Below, piece after piece: positions 16,305 through 23,705 of a DNA stretch of 29,595 nt. The DNA lies in the NCBI GenBank assembly GCA_040381195.1, contig JBEIHR010000013.1, forward strand, positions 1-29,595. The letters are read 5' to 3'. The position numbers and the translations under genes are program-made. Source of the stretch: VGCC01 sp040381195. Its GTDB lineage: Bacteria; Actinomycetota; Actinomycetes; S36-B12. How positions within the stretch are numbered: the stretch's first letter is position 1; each line of letters starts with the position of its first letter. The notes under the pieces are model-generated. The model saw only the letters and a program-made list of their open reading frames with translations, did not search any database and was not told the DNA's origin.

Positions 16305-17182
16305 CAGACGGACCTCGCCTTGTGATGGGAGAACGCGCCGTCAGGCTTGAACCAGAGGTTGAGGGCCAACAGGACCAGCGCGACGATCGGCGCATTCGAT
16401 GCATCGCTGTAGCCGGTGACGAGCGACAAGATGAGGCCGGTGCCGATGCCGAAGGCGACAGCGCCCACGAGCGAGTCCAGACCACCGATGACCGCTGCAG
16501 TGAAGGCAAACACGAGGAAGATGTCGAACGTGTTCGGAGACAGCGATGAGATCGGTGCGATCAATACACCGGCCACCGCACCGACCATGCCAGCGATGAT
16601 CCATCCGATCGCGAGCATCCGACTCACGCGCACACCGGACAGGCGAGCGACCTCCGGATTGAACGCGGACGCGCGCATGGAGAGGCCGAGCTTGGTGCGG
16701 GTCATCAGGATCGTGAGGATGAGAACCAAGACGATCATGATGACGAAGACGAACACGTCGTAGCCCGTGAGCGGCACGACCCGACCGAAGATCGTCAAGC
16801 CCGCGTATTCGATCGGTGTCGGATAGGCCCGAGGTTCGGCGGTCCAGATCATCGCGGCCAACGACTGCAAAGCGATGAGGACACCGAATGTCGCGATGAT
16901 CGCTCCTGATGCATCCGCGCGACGGACAGGACGCATGACCAGGACGTGCACGATGAAGCCGAGAATCCCGCCCGCGATGATTCCCACGATCAACCCGATA
17001 AGCCATGAACCGGTGATGTTCACGGCCGTGAGGGCGATGAAGGAGGTAAACATCGCCTGGCCGACCTGCGCGAAGTTGACAACACGGGTCGATCGCCAGA
17101 CCAACACAAGCGCGAGGGCCATCAGCGCGATGACAGCGCCGTTGGCGATTCCACCTAGGAAGTAGTCGAAGAAAGACCCCAT
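16304..17182 (-). CDS. livH: LivH-type ABC permease
   Basis: This is the second membrane subunit of the importer, 292 residues with about eight hydrophobic segments. The hallmark near the N-terminus (LGGIANGAVIALMALALVLV then VVNFAQVGQ) and the C-terminal FTAAVIGGLDSLVGAVAFG are typical of LivH. The cytoplasmic coupling segment is GLSMRASAFNPEVARLSGV. The ATG follows a strong GAGGAGGTGAC ribosome-binding site, nine bases after the livF stop, and its stop overlaps the livM start. It has no insertion comparable to that of its partner LivM. Confidence 0.93.
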   Translation of the reverse strand: MGSFFDYFLGGIANGAVIALMALALVLVWRSTRVVNFAQVGQAMFTSFIALTAVNITGSWLIGLIVGIIAGGILGFIVHVLVMRPVRRADASGAIIATFGVLIALQSLAAMIWTAEPRAYPTPIEYAGLTIFGRVVPLTGYDVFVFVIMIVLVLILTILMTRTKLGLSMRASAFNPEVARLSGVRVSRMLAIGWIIAGMVGAVAGVLIAPISSLSPNTFDIFLVFAFTAAVIGGLDSLVGAVAFGIGTGLILSLVTGYSDASNAPIVALVLLALNLWFKPDGAFSHHKARSV

Positions 17183-17191
17183 GTCACCTCC

Positions 17192-17896
17192 TCAGTAACC
17201 CAGGTACGCGTGTCGTAGTTGTTCATCCGCTGCCACCTCGGCTGCAGGGCCCGCCATCACGATGCGGCCGAGGTTCAAGACGATGCCGGTCCTCGCGACA
17301 CGCAGGGCAGTTGTCGCGTTCTGCTCGACGAGCAGTACGGCAAGCCCGCTCTCGCGCGCCATCTTTTCCACGAGATGCAGGATCTGTGTCACGATCAACG
17401 GCGCCAGGCCCAGGGATGGTTCGTCGAGGAGCAGTGTCTGCGGACCGCACATCAGGGCCCGGCCTATCGCAAGTTGCTGACGCTCGCCGCCGCTGAGTGT
17501 GTCTGCGCCCAGGTGTTTGCGCTCCTCCAGGATCGGAAACAACGAGAACACGCGGTTCTCCGACGCCGTGCGCTGGGCACCCGTGCGCCACATCCCACCG
17601 AGGCGAAGGTTCTCCAGGACGGTCAGGTCCGGGATGGTGGAGCGACCCTCGGGTACCAGGGCGATCCCCGTACGAACGACCTCTTCGGGACCCCATCCGG
17701 TGATGTCCTGGCCGTTCATGCGGATTCGGCCCGCCTCCGGCTTGACCAAGCCAGCCAGAGACCGCATCAAGGTGGACTTACCCGCCCCGTTCGCGCCGAT
17801 CACCGCCGTGACGCGCCCGGGGGGCACCGTCAGCGAGACGTCGGAGAGGGCCTTGACCGGCCCGTACGAGACAGAGAGGTTCTCGACCTCGAGCAT
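17192..17896 (-). CDS. livF: LivF-type ABC transporter ATPase
   Basis: This is one of two cytoplasmic ATPases that power the importer, 234 residues. Walker A is GANGAGKST (34-42), the signature is a canonical LSGGE (134-138), and Walker B is LLLDEP (155-160). The usual switch histidine position reads LLVEQNATTAL, the LivF-type variant with Gln/Asn. The ATG overlaps the livG TGA stop in a TGATG arrangement, so the two ATPases should be made in step. Confidence 0.94.
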   Translation of the reverse strand: MLEVENLSVSYGPVKALSDVSLTVPPGRVTAVIGANGAGKSTLMRSLAGLVKPEAGRIRMNGQDITGWGPEEVVRTGIALVPEGRSTIPDLTVLENLRLGGMWRTGAQRTASENRVFSLFPILEERKHLGADTLSGGERQQLAIGRALMCGPQTLLLDEPSLGLAPLIVTQILHLVEKMARESGLAVLLVEQNATTALRVARTGIVLNLGRIVMAGPAAEVAADEQLRHAYLGY

Positions 17897-18678
17897 CAGT
17901 CCTCCTCCCCCAGATAGGCAGCGAGGACGGCGGGGTCAGTGCGCACCTGCTCCGGTGTTCCCGAGGCGATGACACTGCCCGCGTCGAGGACCCAGATCAA
18001 GTCGCACACATCCATGACCAATTCCATGTGGTGCTCGACGAGTAGGACGGTGCGGTTCGGGATCCACGACTTGATGATCCGCGCAAGATCAGCCATGTCA
18101 CCAGCGCCGATGCCTCCTGCGGGTTCATCGAGGAGGAGGACCTTGGGGTCACTGACCAGGGCGCGCGCCAGCGCCACGCGCTTCTGGACCGGGTAGGGCA
18201 GTTCGCTGGGGAAACGGTCGGCAACGTCCAGGATGGCCATCTCTTCCATCACCGCATGCGCGCGCTCCCGCAAGCGCCGCTGCTCAGCATCGGTCCACGG
18301 CATCGCGAGCGAGTCCGCGACGATCCCGCTCTTCACCTGGGCGCTGCCACCGAGCAGGACGTTGTCCAGGGCGGTGAGCGATGGGAACAGTCCGACGCCT
18401 TGCAGCGTGCGCGAGATACCCATCGACGTGAGGTGGTGGGTCTTGATGTGCTTCAAGCGCTTTCCGTCGAATCGCACCTGACCGGAATCGGGCTTCACGA
18501 ATCCGCTGATCACGTTGAAGACGGTGGTCTTGCCCGCACCGTTGGGCCCGATCAGCCCGGTGACCGCCCCCTCGGGGACCCCGATGCTGACGTTGTCGAG
18601 GATCTTCAGCCCGGACAGGGTGACCGAGATGTCGACCACCTGGAGCAAGGGATGGGTCAGTGGCAGGACGTACTTCAC
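17896..18678 (-). CDS. livG: LivG-type ABC transporter ATPase with altered signature motif
   Basis: This is the second ATPase of the importer and the first gene of the operon, 260 residues from a GTG at 18678. GGAAGGGG lies upstream of that start. The open frame continues further upstream through the rplA terminator and out of frame across rplA, so the longer frame is not used. Walker A is GPNGAGKTT (44-52), Walker B is VLLLDEP (180-186), and the switch histidine is in LLVEHHME. The signature LSGGQ is replaced by LPYPVQ (160-165), which lacks both glycines. Many LivG proteins have LPYGxQ; this form is more divergent. A later start would shorten the unusual N-terminus by about 10 residues. Confidence 0.9.
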   Translation of the reverse strand: MKYVLPLTHPLLQVVDISVTLSGLKILDNVSIGVPEGAVTGLIGPNGAGKTTVFNVISGFVKPDSGQVRFDGKRLKHIKTHHLTSMGISRTLQGVGLFPSLTALDNVLLGGSAQVKSGIVADSLAMPWTDAEQRRLRERAHAVMEEMAILDVADRFPSELPYPVQKRVALARALVSDPKVLLLDEPAGGIGAGDMADLARIIKSWIPNRTVLLVEHHMELVMDVCDLIWVLDAGSVIASGTPEQVRTDPAVLAAYLGEED

Positions 18679-18708
18679 CCCAGCCCCTTCCGGCTCGACC
18701 GATCGTTC

Positions 18709-18737
18709 AGTCTGACCTGACCGCGCGGGTCGGTCAA
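18709..18737 (-). promoter_or_regulatory. Promoter candidate for the liv operon with overlapping dyad
   Basis: On the minus strand, TTGACC (18732-18737) and CAGACT (18709-18714) are spaced by 17 bases. The spacer carries a dyad GACC-CGCGC-GGTC, flanked by further TGACC and GGTCA copies, between the two hexamers. That is a typical place for a repressor site. It lies between the rplA hairpin and livG. The leader would be about 25 nt. Confidence 0.45.
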
Positions 18738-18758
18738 CCCACATCGCCCAGATCGTGA

Positions 18759-18791
18759 CGAATGGGCGGGCGCTCAGCACCCGCCCATTCG
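18759..18791 (-). terminator. Terminator hairpin after rplA
   Basis: A 12-bp perfect stem (18759-18770 with 18780-18791) has a nine-base loop that can pair two further bases. It begins 13 bases after the rplA stop. It has no downstream U-tract. It separates rplK-rplA from the liv cassette. Confidence 0.78.
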
Positions 18792-18803
18792 TGAAAAGTA
18801 GAA

Positions 18804-19523
18804 CTAGACGGAGGAATCCTCCGCGAGAAGGGCCGTCGTCCGGTTGGGATCGACGGGAACCCCCGGACCCATCGTCGAGGACAGGACGGCCTTCTTGATG
18901 TATCGGCCCTTCGAGGAGGAGGGCTTCAGGCGCAGAACCTCGTCGAGCACCGCCCCGTAGTTCTCCACCAAAGCCTGCTCGCCGAAGGAGACCTTGCCGA
19001 TGGGGAACTGCAGGTTCGAGTGCTTGTCGACTCGGAACTCGATCTTGCCGCCCTTGATCTCGCCGACGGCCTTGGCGACGTCCATCGTGACGGTGCCGGT
19101 CTTCGGGTTGGGCATGAGGCCGCGCGGGCCGAGGACCTTGCCGAGCGTGCCGACCTTGCCCATCAGATCGGGGGTGGACACCACGGCGTCGAAGTCCGTC
19201 CACCCACCCTTGACCTTCTCGAGTAGGTCGTCGGACCCGACGTAATCGGCGCCGGCGGCGCGTGCCTCCTCGGCCTTCTCACCGTTGGCGAAGACCAGGA
19301 CCCGTGCGGTCTTGCCGGTGCCATGCGGGAGGTTCACGGTGCCACGGACCATCTGGTCGGCCTTGCGCGGGTCGACACCCAAACGCATGGACACTTCGAC
19401 GGTCTGATCGAACTTGGTGCCGCCGCCTGTCTGCTTGACCAGGCGCACCGCCTCGAGCGGGCTGTACAACGCGTCTGCGTCGATCTTCTCTACCGCTGCG
19501 CGGTAGGCCTTGCTGCGCTTCAT
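18804..19523 (-). CDS. rplA: 50S ribosomal protein L1
   Basis: L1 forms the mobile stalk beside the E site and in many bacteria represses the L11-L1 operon. The 239-residue product has the conserved MKRSKAYRAA start, the LPHGTGKTARVLVFA segment and the signature with LGPRGLMPNPKTGTVT. The ATG follows AAGGAGC. It lies 60 bp after rplK. Instead of rplJ, the next gene in the same direction is livG, beyond a terminator-like hairpin. Confidence 0.98.
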   Translation of the reverse strand: MKRSKAYRAAVEKIDADALYSPLEAVRLVKQTGGGTKFDQTVEVSMRLGVDPRKADQMVRGTVNLPHGTGKTARVLVFANGEKAEEARAAGADYVGSDDLLEKVKGGWTDFDAVVSTPDLMGKVGTLGKVLGPRGLMPNPKTGTVTMDVAKAVGEIKGGKIEFRVDKHSNLQFPIGKVSFGEQALVENYGAVLDEVLRLKPSSSKGRYIKKAVLSSTMGPGVPVDPNRTTALLAEDSSV

Positions 19524-19583
19524 ATCTGCTCCTTATCGCAGGTCGTGGTGTGCGAGCCGCGCTGGCTCTCCCACATGTGTCAC

Positions 19584-20015
19584 CTAGGCGGTGACGGTGA
19601 TACCCATCTGGCGGGCGGTGCCCTCGATGATCTTCATCGCGGCCTCGACGTCGTTGGCGTTGAGGTCGGGCATCTTGGTCTCGGCAATCTGGCGCACCTG
19701 ATCCTTGGTGATGCTGCCGGCCTTGACGGTGTGCGGGGTGCCGGAGCCCTTCTCGAGGCCGGCGGCCTTGAGGATGAGCTTCGCGGCGGGCGGGGTCTTA
19801 AGGACGAAGTCGAAACTCCGGTCCTCGTACACGGTGATCTCCACCGGGATGACCTGCCCACGCTGGTCCTCCGTCGCGGCGTTGTACGCCTTGCAGAAGT
19901 CCATGATGTTCACGCCGTGCTGGCCCAATGCGGGGCCCACCGGCGGAGCGGGGTTGGCCTGACCAGCCTGGATCTGCAACTTGATCAGACCGGTGACCTT
20001 CTTCTTCGGTGCCAT
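19584..20015 (-). CDS. rplK: 50S ribosomal protein L11
   Basis: L11 binds the GTPase-associated centre of 23S rRNA and is the target region of thiopeptides. It is also required for RelA-type stringent sensing in many bacteria. The 143-residue length is normal. The N-terminal proline-rich segment AGQANPAPPVGPALGQHGVN and the C-terminal DLNANDVEAAMKIIEGTA are both intact. The ATG start follows AAGGA. It lies 54 bp after nusG, with a hairpin in the gap. Confidence 0.98.
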   Translation of the reverse strand: MAPKKKVTGLIKLQIQAGQANPAPPVGPALGQHGVNIMDFCKAYNAATEDQRGQVIPVEITVYEDRSFDFVLKTPPAAKLILKAAGLEKGSGTPHTVKAGSITKDQVRQIAETKMPDLNANDVEAAMKIIEGTARQMGITVTA

Positions 20016-20043
20016 GGTGCGTCGGGTCCTTACTGTGGTGTGA

Positions 20044-20064
20044 CCTGCCCGCGGCGCGGGCAGG
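20044..20064 (-). terminator. Hairpin between nusG and rplK
   Basis: A 9-bp perfect stem (20044-20052 with 20056-20064) with a three-base loop begins five bases after the nusG stop. It could terminate or attenuate secE-nusG transcription before rplK. No U-tract is present, so partial readthrough is possible. Confidence 0.5.
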
Positions 20065-20069
20065 GTTCG

Positions 20070-20942
20070 CTAGTTCTTGATGATCTGACCGAAGGCCAGT
20101 TCGACAGGAGTTTCGCGGCCGAAGATCTCCACCAGGCCCGTGACCTTCTGGGCTTCGATGTTGATTTCGGAGATTGTGGCGTGGAGCGTGGCGAACGGCC
20201 CGTCCACGACGGTGACGGAGTCGCCGACGGTGATGTCGATGCTGATGGGTGCAGCCGCGGTCGTTTCACCCAATGCGCCAGGCGCGGCGCCCGCACCCGC
20301 GGGGGCTGCCTTCTTCTCCGGCGCCGGAGCGAGGATCGCGGTGACCTCGTCGAGGGATAGCGGCGACGGGGAGTGCCCGTGGCCGACGAACCCGGTCACC
20401 CCGGGTGTGTGGCGCACAACGCCCCATGACTCGTCTGTGAGATCCATGCGCACCAGGACATATCCAGGGAACTTGGTGCGACGCACCTGCTTGCGCACAC
20501 CGCCCTTGATCTCGGTGACCTCTTCCATCGGCACCTCAACCTGGTAGATGTAGTCCTCCATGTTGAGCGTGGACGTACGCGCCTCGATGTTGCCCTTCAC
20601 CTTGTTTTCATAGCCCGCATACGAGTGCACGACGAACCAATCACCCGGGGCTAGACGCATGCGCTCCTTGAATTCGGCAACCGGATCGATGACCTCGTCG
20701 TCCTCGACGGCCTCGGCGAGTCCTTCCGCCGCATCTTCTGCGTCCGCAGCAGCGTCGACAATCGCCTGGGCCTCGGCGACGACATCCGCTTCCGCCTCGA
20801 GTTCGTTGACCGCGAAACCCTCCGCCGCCTGCTCAATGGAATCGAGCACCGCGTCCTCGGCCGACTGGGGTGCCGGTTGCTCGACAACAGGCTCCCCGGG
20901 CAGCGCGAAGGGATCGGTGATGCGATTCTCCTGCTCGGACAC
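20070..20942 (-). CDS. nusG: Transcription termination/antitermination factor NusG
   Basis: NusG binds RNA polymerase and links it to Rho or the ribosome. I start it at the GTG at 20942 (MSEQENRITDPF) because GAGGAG lies five bases upstream. The product has 290 residues. It has an acidic, Ala/Glu-rich N-terminal extension of about 100 residues as in other Actinobacteria, then the NGN domain (WFVVHSYAGYENKVKGNIEA, KFPGYVLVRMDL, VTGFVG). An Ala/Pro/Gly-rich linker of about 30 residues follows, and then the KOW domain (VGDSVTVVDGPFATLHATI). A longer upstream frame into secE is rejected. Confidence 0.95.
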   Translation of the reverse strand: MSEQENRITDPFALPGEPVVEQPAPQSAEDAVLDSIEQAAEGFAVNELEAEADVVAEAQAIVDAAADAEDAAEGLAEAVEDDEVIDPVAEFKERMRLAPGDWFVVHSYAGYENKVKGNIEARTSTLNMEDYIYQVEVPMEEVTEIKGGVRKQVRRTKFPGYVLVRMDLTDESWGVVRHTPGVTGFVGHGHSPSPLSLDEVTAILAPAPEKKAAPAGAGAAPGALGETTAAAPISIDITVGDSVTVVDGPFATLHATISEINIEAQKVTGLVEIFGRETPVELAFGQIIKN

Positions 20943-20973
20943 GTGCACTCCTCGGTCGTGGGGAAGGTCGCCG

Positions 20974-21213
20974 TCATCCGAAGATGAACAGCACTCCCTG
21001 GGTGAAGACGTAGTCGTACGCGGCGATGATCCCGGCCATGACCAGGACGAACACCAGAACAACGGTGGTGTAGGCGATCAACTCCTTGCGCGTCGGCCAG
21101 ATGACCTTGCGCAATTCGGCGACAACCTGGCGGATGAACAAGGCGATCCGAGCGAAGAAGCCCTTCTCCGAGGAATCCGGGCGCGGTTGCGGGCGTGCGT
21201 CGACGTCAGCCAC
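20974..21213 (-). CDS. secE: Preprotein translocase subunit SecE
   Basis: SecE is an essential small subunit of the SecYEG channel. From the GTG at 21213 the product has 79 residues: a charged N-terminus, the conserved amphipathic segment QVVAELRKVIWPTRKEL, and one transmembrane helix (about YTTVVLVFVLVMAGIIAAYDYVF, trimmed at the ends). I prefer this start because AAGGAGG lies eight bases upstream. An earlier in-frame GTG at 21249 would begin only seven bases from the tRNA-Trp 3' end and lacks a ribosome-binding site. It lies 31 bp before nusG. Confidence 0.95.
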   Translation of the reverse strand: MADVDARPQPRPDSSEKGFFARIALFIRQVVAELRKVIWPTRKELIAYTTVVLVFVLVMAGIIAAYDYVFTQGVLFIFG

Positions 21214-21256
21214 CGTGCCCACCTCCTTCACTCGTCGTTCTTCGTTCACCGATCAG

Positions 21257-21329
21257 CAGGGCCGAAGGGACTTGAACCCCCAACCGCCGGTTTTGGAGAC
21301 CGGTGCTCTACCAATTGAGCTACAGCCCT
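21257..21329 (-). tRNA. tRNA-Trp (anticodon CCA)
   Basis: The 73-nt cloverleaf has a 7-bp acceptor stem beginning AGGGCTG, with one G-U pair. The anticodon stem CCGGT/ACCGG carries the loop CTCCAAA with anticodon CCA, and the T loop is TTCAAGT. The discriminator is G, as expected for Trp. The 3' CCA is not encoded. Its place before secE-nusG is conserved in Actinobacteria. Confidence 0.97.
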
Positions 21330-21434
21330 TCGAACGTCCGCCTGAGGGCAGGCTGACGCCCACGTGTACAGCCCCACGAGTGTACGGGCCTGAGTGAACG
21401 CGACCACAGTCGGCTCCCCTGCCATGATGCGTCC
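21330..21434. promoter_or_regulatory. Divergent region between tRNA-Trp and the aminotransferase gene
   Basis: These 105 bases must hold promoters for tRNA-Trp/secE/nusG (minus) and the aminotransferase (plus). On the minus strand, TACACT at 21379-21384 is the best -10 but has a poor -35. On the plus strand, CATGAT (21423-21428) is six bases from the aminotransferase ATG and no ribosome-binding site is visible, so a leaderless mRNA is possible. GTGTAC occurs twice about 16 bases apart. Confidence 0.35.
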
Positions 21435-22637
21435 ATGACCAGCCGCATCTCCCGTCGCATCGGCTCCATCACGGAATCGGCCACGCTCGCCGTGGACGCC
21501 AAGGCCAAGGCCCTGGCGGCAGCCGGGCGTCCGGTGATCGGTTTCGGCGCCGGCGAGCCCGATTTCCCGACCCCCTCCTACATCGTGGAGGCCGCGGTCG
21601 CTGCCTGCCGTGAGGAGAAGTGGCATCGGTACACCCCCGCCGGTGGACTCCCCGCCCTGAAGGACGCCATCGCAGCGAAGACCCTGCGGGACTCCGGCTG
21701 GGCGATCGAGGCGTCGCAGGTCCTGGTCACCAATGGCGGCAAGCAGGCGCTCTACAACACCTTCGCCGCCCTCCTCGATCCCGGTGATGAGGTGATCCTC
21801 CCCGCGCCGTACTGGACCACCTACCCGGAATCGATCCGTCTCGCCGGCGGCGTCCCGGTCGAGGTGATGACCGATGAGACGTCGGGGTACCGCGCCAGCG
21901 TGGCCCAGCTCGAGGCCGCCCGCACACCGCGCACGAAGGCTCTCGTCTTCGTCTCGCCGTCGAATCCCACCGGTGCGGTCTACTCCCCCGACGAAGTGAA
22001 GGCCATCGGCGAGTGGGCGGTGGCCAACGGCGTGTGGGTGATCACCGACGAAATCTACGAGCACCTCGTCTACGGCGATGCCCAATTCAGCTCGATGCCC
22101 GTGCTCGTACCGGAGCTCGCCAACACCTGCGTCGTGATCAACGGTGTCGCCAAGACCTACGCGATGACCGGCTGGCGAGTGGGCTGGATGGCAGGGCCCG
22201 CCGATGTCATCAAGGCGGCGACGAACCTGCAGTCGCACTCGACGTCGAATGTTGCGAACGTCTCCCAGGTTGCTGCCCTCGCTGCGGTGAGCGGTGGCCT
22301 GGAGGCCGTCGACGAGATGAAGGTGGCCTTCGATCGCCGTCGAAAACTCATCGTCGACATGCTCAACGCGATCCCGGGTGTCGAGTGCCCGATGCCGGAG
22401 GGGGCGTTCTACGTCTATCCCTCGGTCAAGGGTGTACTCGGCAAGGAGATCCGCGGCACGGTGTCCACCGACTCCGCACAGCTCGCATCGCTGATCCTCG
22501 ACGAGGCGGAGGTCGCCGTGGTCCCCGGTGAAGCATTCGGCACCCCCGGGTATCTCCGACTGTCCTACGCCACTTCGGATGCCAACATCACCGAGGGTGT
22601 GCAGCGCATGGGCGCACTTCTCGGTGAAGCGCGCTGA
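21435..22637 (+). CDS. PLP-dependent aminotransferase, class I/II (aspartate-type)
   Basis: The 400-residue cytoplasmic enzyme is of the fold-type I AspC class. Seen in order are FGAGEPDFPTP, YTPAGGLPALKDAI, the cofactor-binding NGGKQALYNTF and PYWTTYPE, VSPSNPTGAVY (with the carboxylate-side Asn), DEIYEHLVYG, and the Schiff-base lysine in NGVAKTYAMTGWRVGW. The terminal arginine motif is YLRLSYATS. Aspartate aminotransferase or a broad-range transaminase is likely; the exact substrate cannot be fixed from the sequence. The same gene stands beside tRNA-Trp/secE in Streptomyces-type genomes. The start lacks an evident ribosome-binding site. It ends one base before the convergent murB stop. Confidence 0.93.
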   Translation: MTSRISRRIGSITESATLAVDAKAKALAAAGRPVIGFGAGEPDFPTPSYIVEAAVAACREEKWHRYTPAGGLPALKDAIAAKTLRDSGWAIEASQVLVTNGGKQALYNTFAALLDPGDEVILPAPYWTTYPESIRLAGGVPVEVMTDETSGYRASVAQLEAARTPRTKALVFVSPSNPTGAVYSPDEVKAIGEWAVANGVWVITDEIYEHLVYGDAQFSSMPVLVPELANTCVVINGVAKTYAMTGWRVGWMAGPADVIKAATNLQSHSTSNVANVSQVAALAAVSGGLEAVDEMKVAFDRRRKLIVDMLNAIPGVECPMPEGAFYVYPSVKGVLGKEIRGTVSTDSAQLASLILDEAEVAVVPGEAFGTPGYLRLSYATSDANITEGVQRMGALLGEAR

Positions 22638-22638
22638 C

Positions 22639-23661
22639 TCAGTCCGCTAGCGACAACCCGATCAAGCGCGGCTCCGGCTGCAACTCGACCGCCCAACGCT
22701 CGAGGACGGTGGCCCGTACGTGTCGGGCGAGTGCGAGGACGTCTGCCGCACTGGCTCCCCCGGCGTTTGTCAATGCGAGCACATGCTTCGTGGACACGCG
22801 CGCGGGTGTCCCGAGCGTGAATCCGCGAGCGATCCCGGCATGCTCGATCAGCCACGCCGCGCTCACCTTGGTGCGACCCGGCCCTCCCGGAAAACGCGGG
22901 CACTCGGCCGGGAGGCGCGCCACGTCCGCATCACCCAGGGTCGGGTTGACGAAGAAGGATCCGACGCTGACGCTGTCGCGATCGGATGGATCGATGACCA
23001 TTCCCTTCGAGCGCCGCAGGGCAAGCACCGACTCCCGAACCTGGGAGCCAGGGACGCGCGACCCGATGGTCACACCCAATGCCTGGGCCAACTGCTCATG
23101 TTCCACGACAACGTCATCGGACGCCGGAAGAACGAAGCGGACCTCCAGGATCACGAAACGGTCGGGATCCCCCTTGAAGACGCTCGAGCGATAGTCGAAT
23201 TGGCAGTCGTCACGCGTCAACCAGCGCAATACGCGCTCGCCGCGGTCCCAGACGTGCACACCGTCGACGAACGAGGACACCTCGACTCCGTAGGCGCCGA
23301 CGTTCTGGATCGGGGTCGCCCCCCCCGATCCCGGAATCCCCGAGAGTGGCGCCAGGGCGCTCGCCCCGGACTCGGCGCAGAAGGTGACGAAGTGATCCCA
23401 GTCCTCCCCCGCCGCCGCGATCACGATCGCATGCTCCGCATGCGTTTCGATGACCATGCCGCGGGTCACGATGTGAATGATCGTGAGGTCGCCCACGTCG
23501 TCACCACAGACGACATTGCTTCCCTCGCCGAGAATGACCACCGACAGACCAAGATCATCACATTCGGTCACCGCTTCGATGATCTCCTCGACGACATCCC
23601 CGTTGATCACCTCGCGAGGTTCACCGCCGACACGCATCGCGGTGAGATCGGAGAGTCGCAT
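22639..23661 (-). CDS. murB: UDP-N-acetylenolpyruvoylglucosamine reductase
   Basis: MurB reduces UDP-GlcNAc-enolpyruvate to UDP-MurNAc with NADPH and FAD, the second committed step of peptidoglycan synthesis. The 340-residue product shows the FAD-binding LGEGSNVVC, LSGIPGSGGATPIQNVGAYG, the DYRSSVFK segment with the substrate tyrosine, and SVSVGSFFVNP with the catalytic serine. In the FAD loop the usual IPGSVGA reads IPGSGGA. The ATG has GGGAGG eight bases upstream. It follows the glycosyltransferase-like gene by 44 bp, so it probably belongs to the rpmG-dehydratase operon. Confidence 0.96.
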   Translation of the reverse strand: MRLSDLTAMRVGGEPREVINGDVVEEIIEAVTECDDLGLSVVILGEGSNVVCGDDVGDLTIIHIVTRGMVIETHAEHAIVIAAAGEDWDHFVTFCAESGASALAPLSGIPGSGGATPIQNVGAYGVEVSSFVDGVHVWDRGERVLRWLTRDDCQFDYRSSVFKGDPDRFVILEVRFVLPASDDVVVEHEQLAQALGVTIGSRVPGSQVRESVLALRRSKGMVIDPSDRDSVSVGSFFVNPTLGDADVARLPAECPRFPGGPGRTKVSAAWLIEHAGIARGFTLGTPARVSTKHVLALTNAGGASAADVLALARHVRATVLERWAVELQPEPRLIGLSLAD

Positions 23662-23705
23662 GACGGAATCCTCCCAGATCAGTCCACGTCGACGCGCGGT
23701 TGCGC

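Noticed and set aside
18679..19203. Upstream extension of the livG frame across the rplA gene
   Set aside because: The frame lies out of phase over rplA and crosses the rplA hairpin. The ABC domain starts cleanly after the GTG at 18678.
23281..23345. MurB FAD loop change (IPGSGGA for IPGSVGA) as loss of function
   Set aside because: All catalytic motifs are intact and small residues at this position should be tolerated. It also lies in a G-run, so a sequencing error cannot be excluded.
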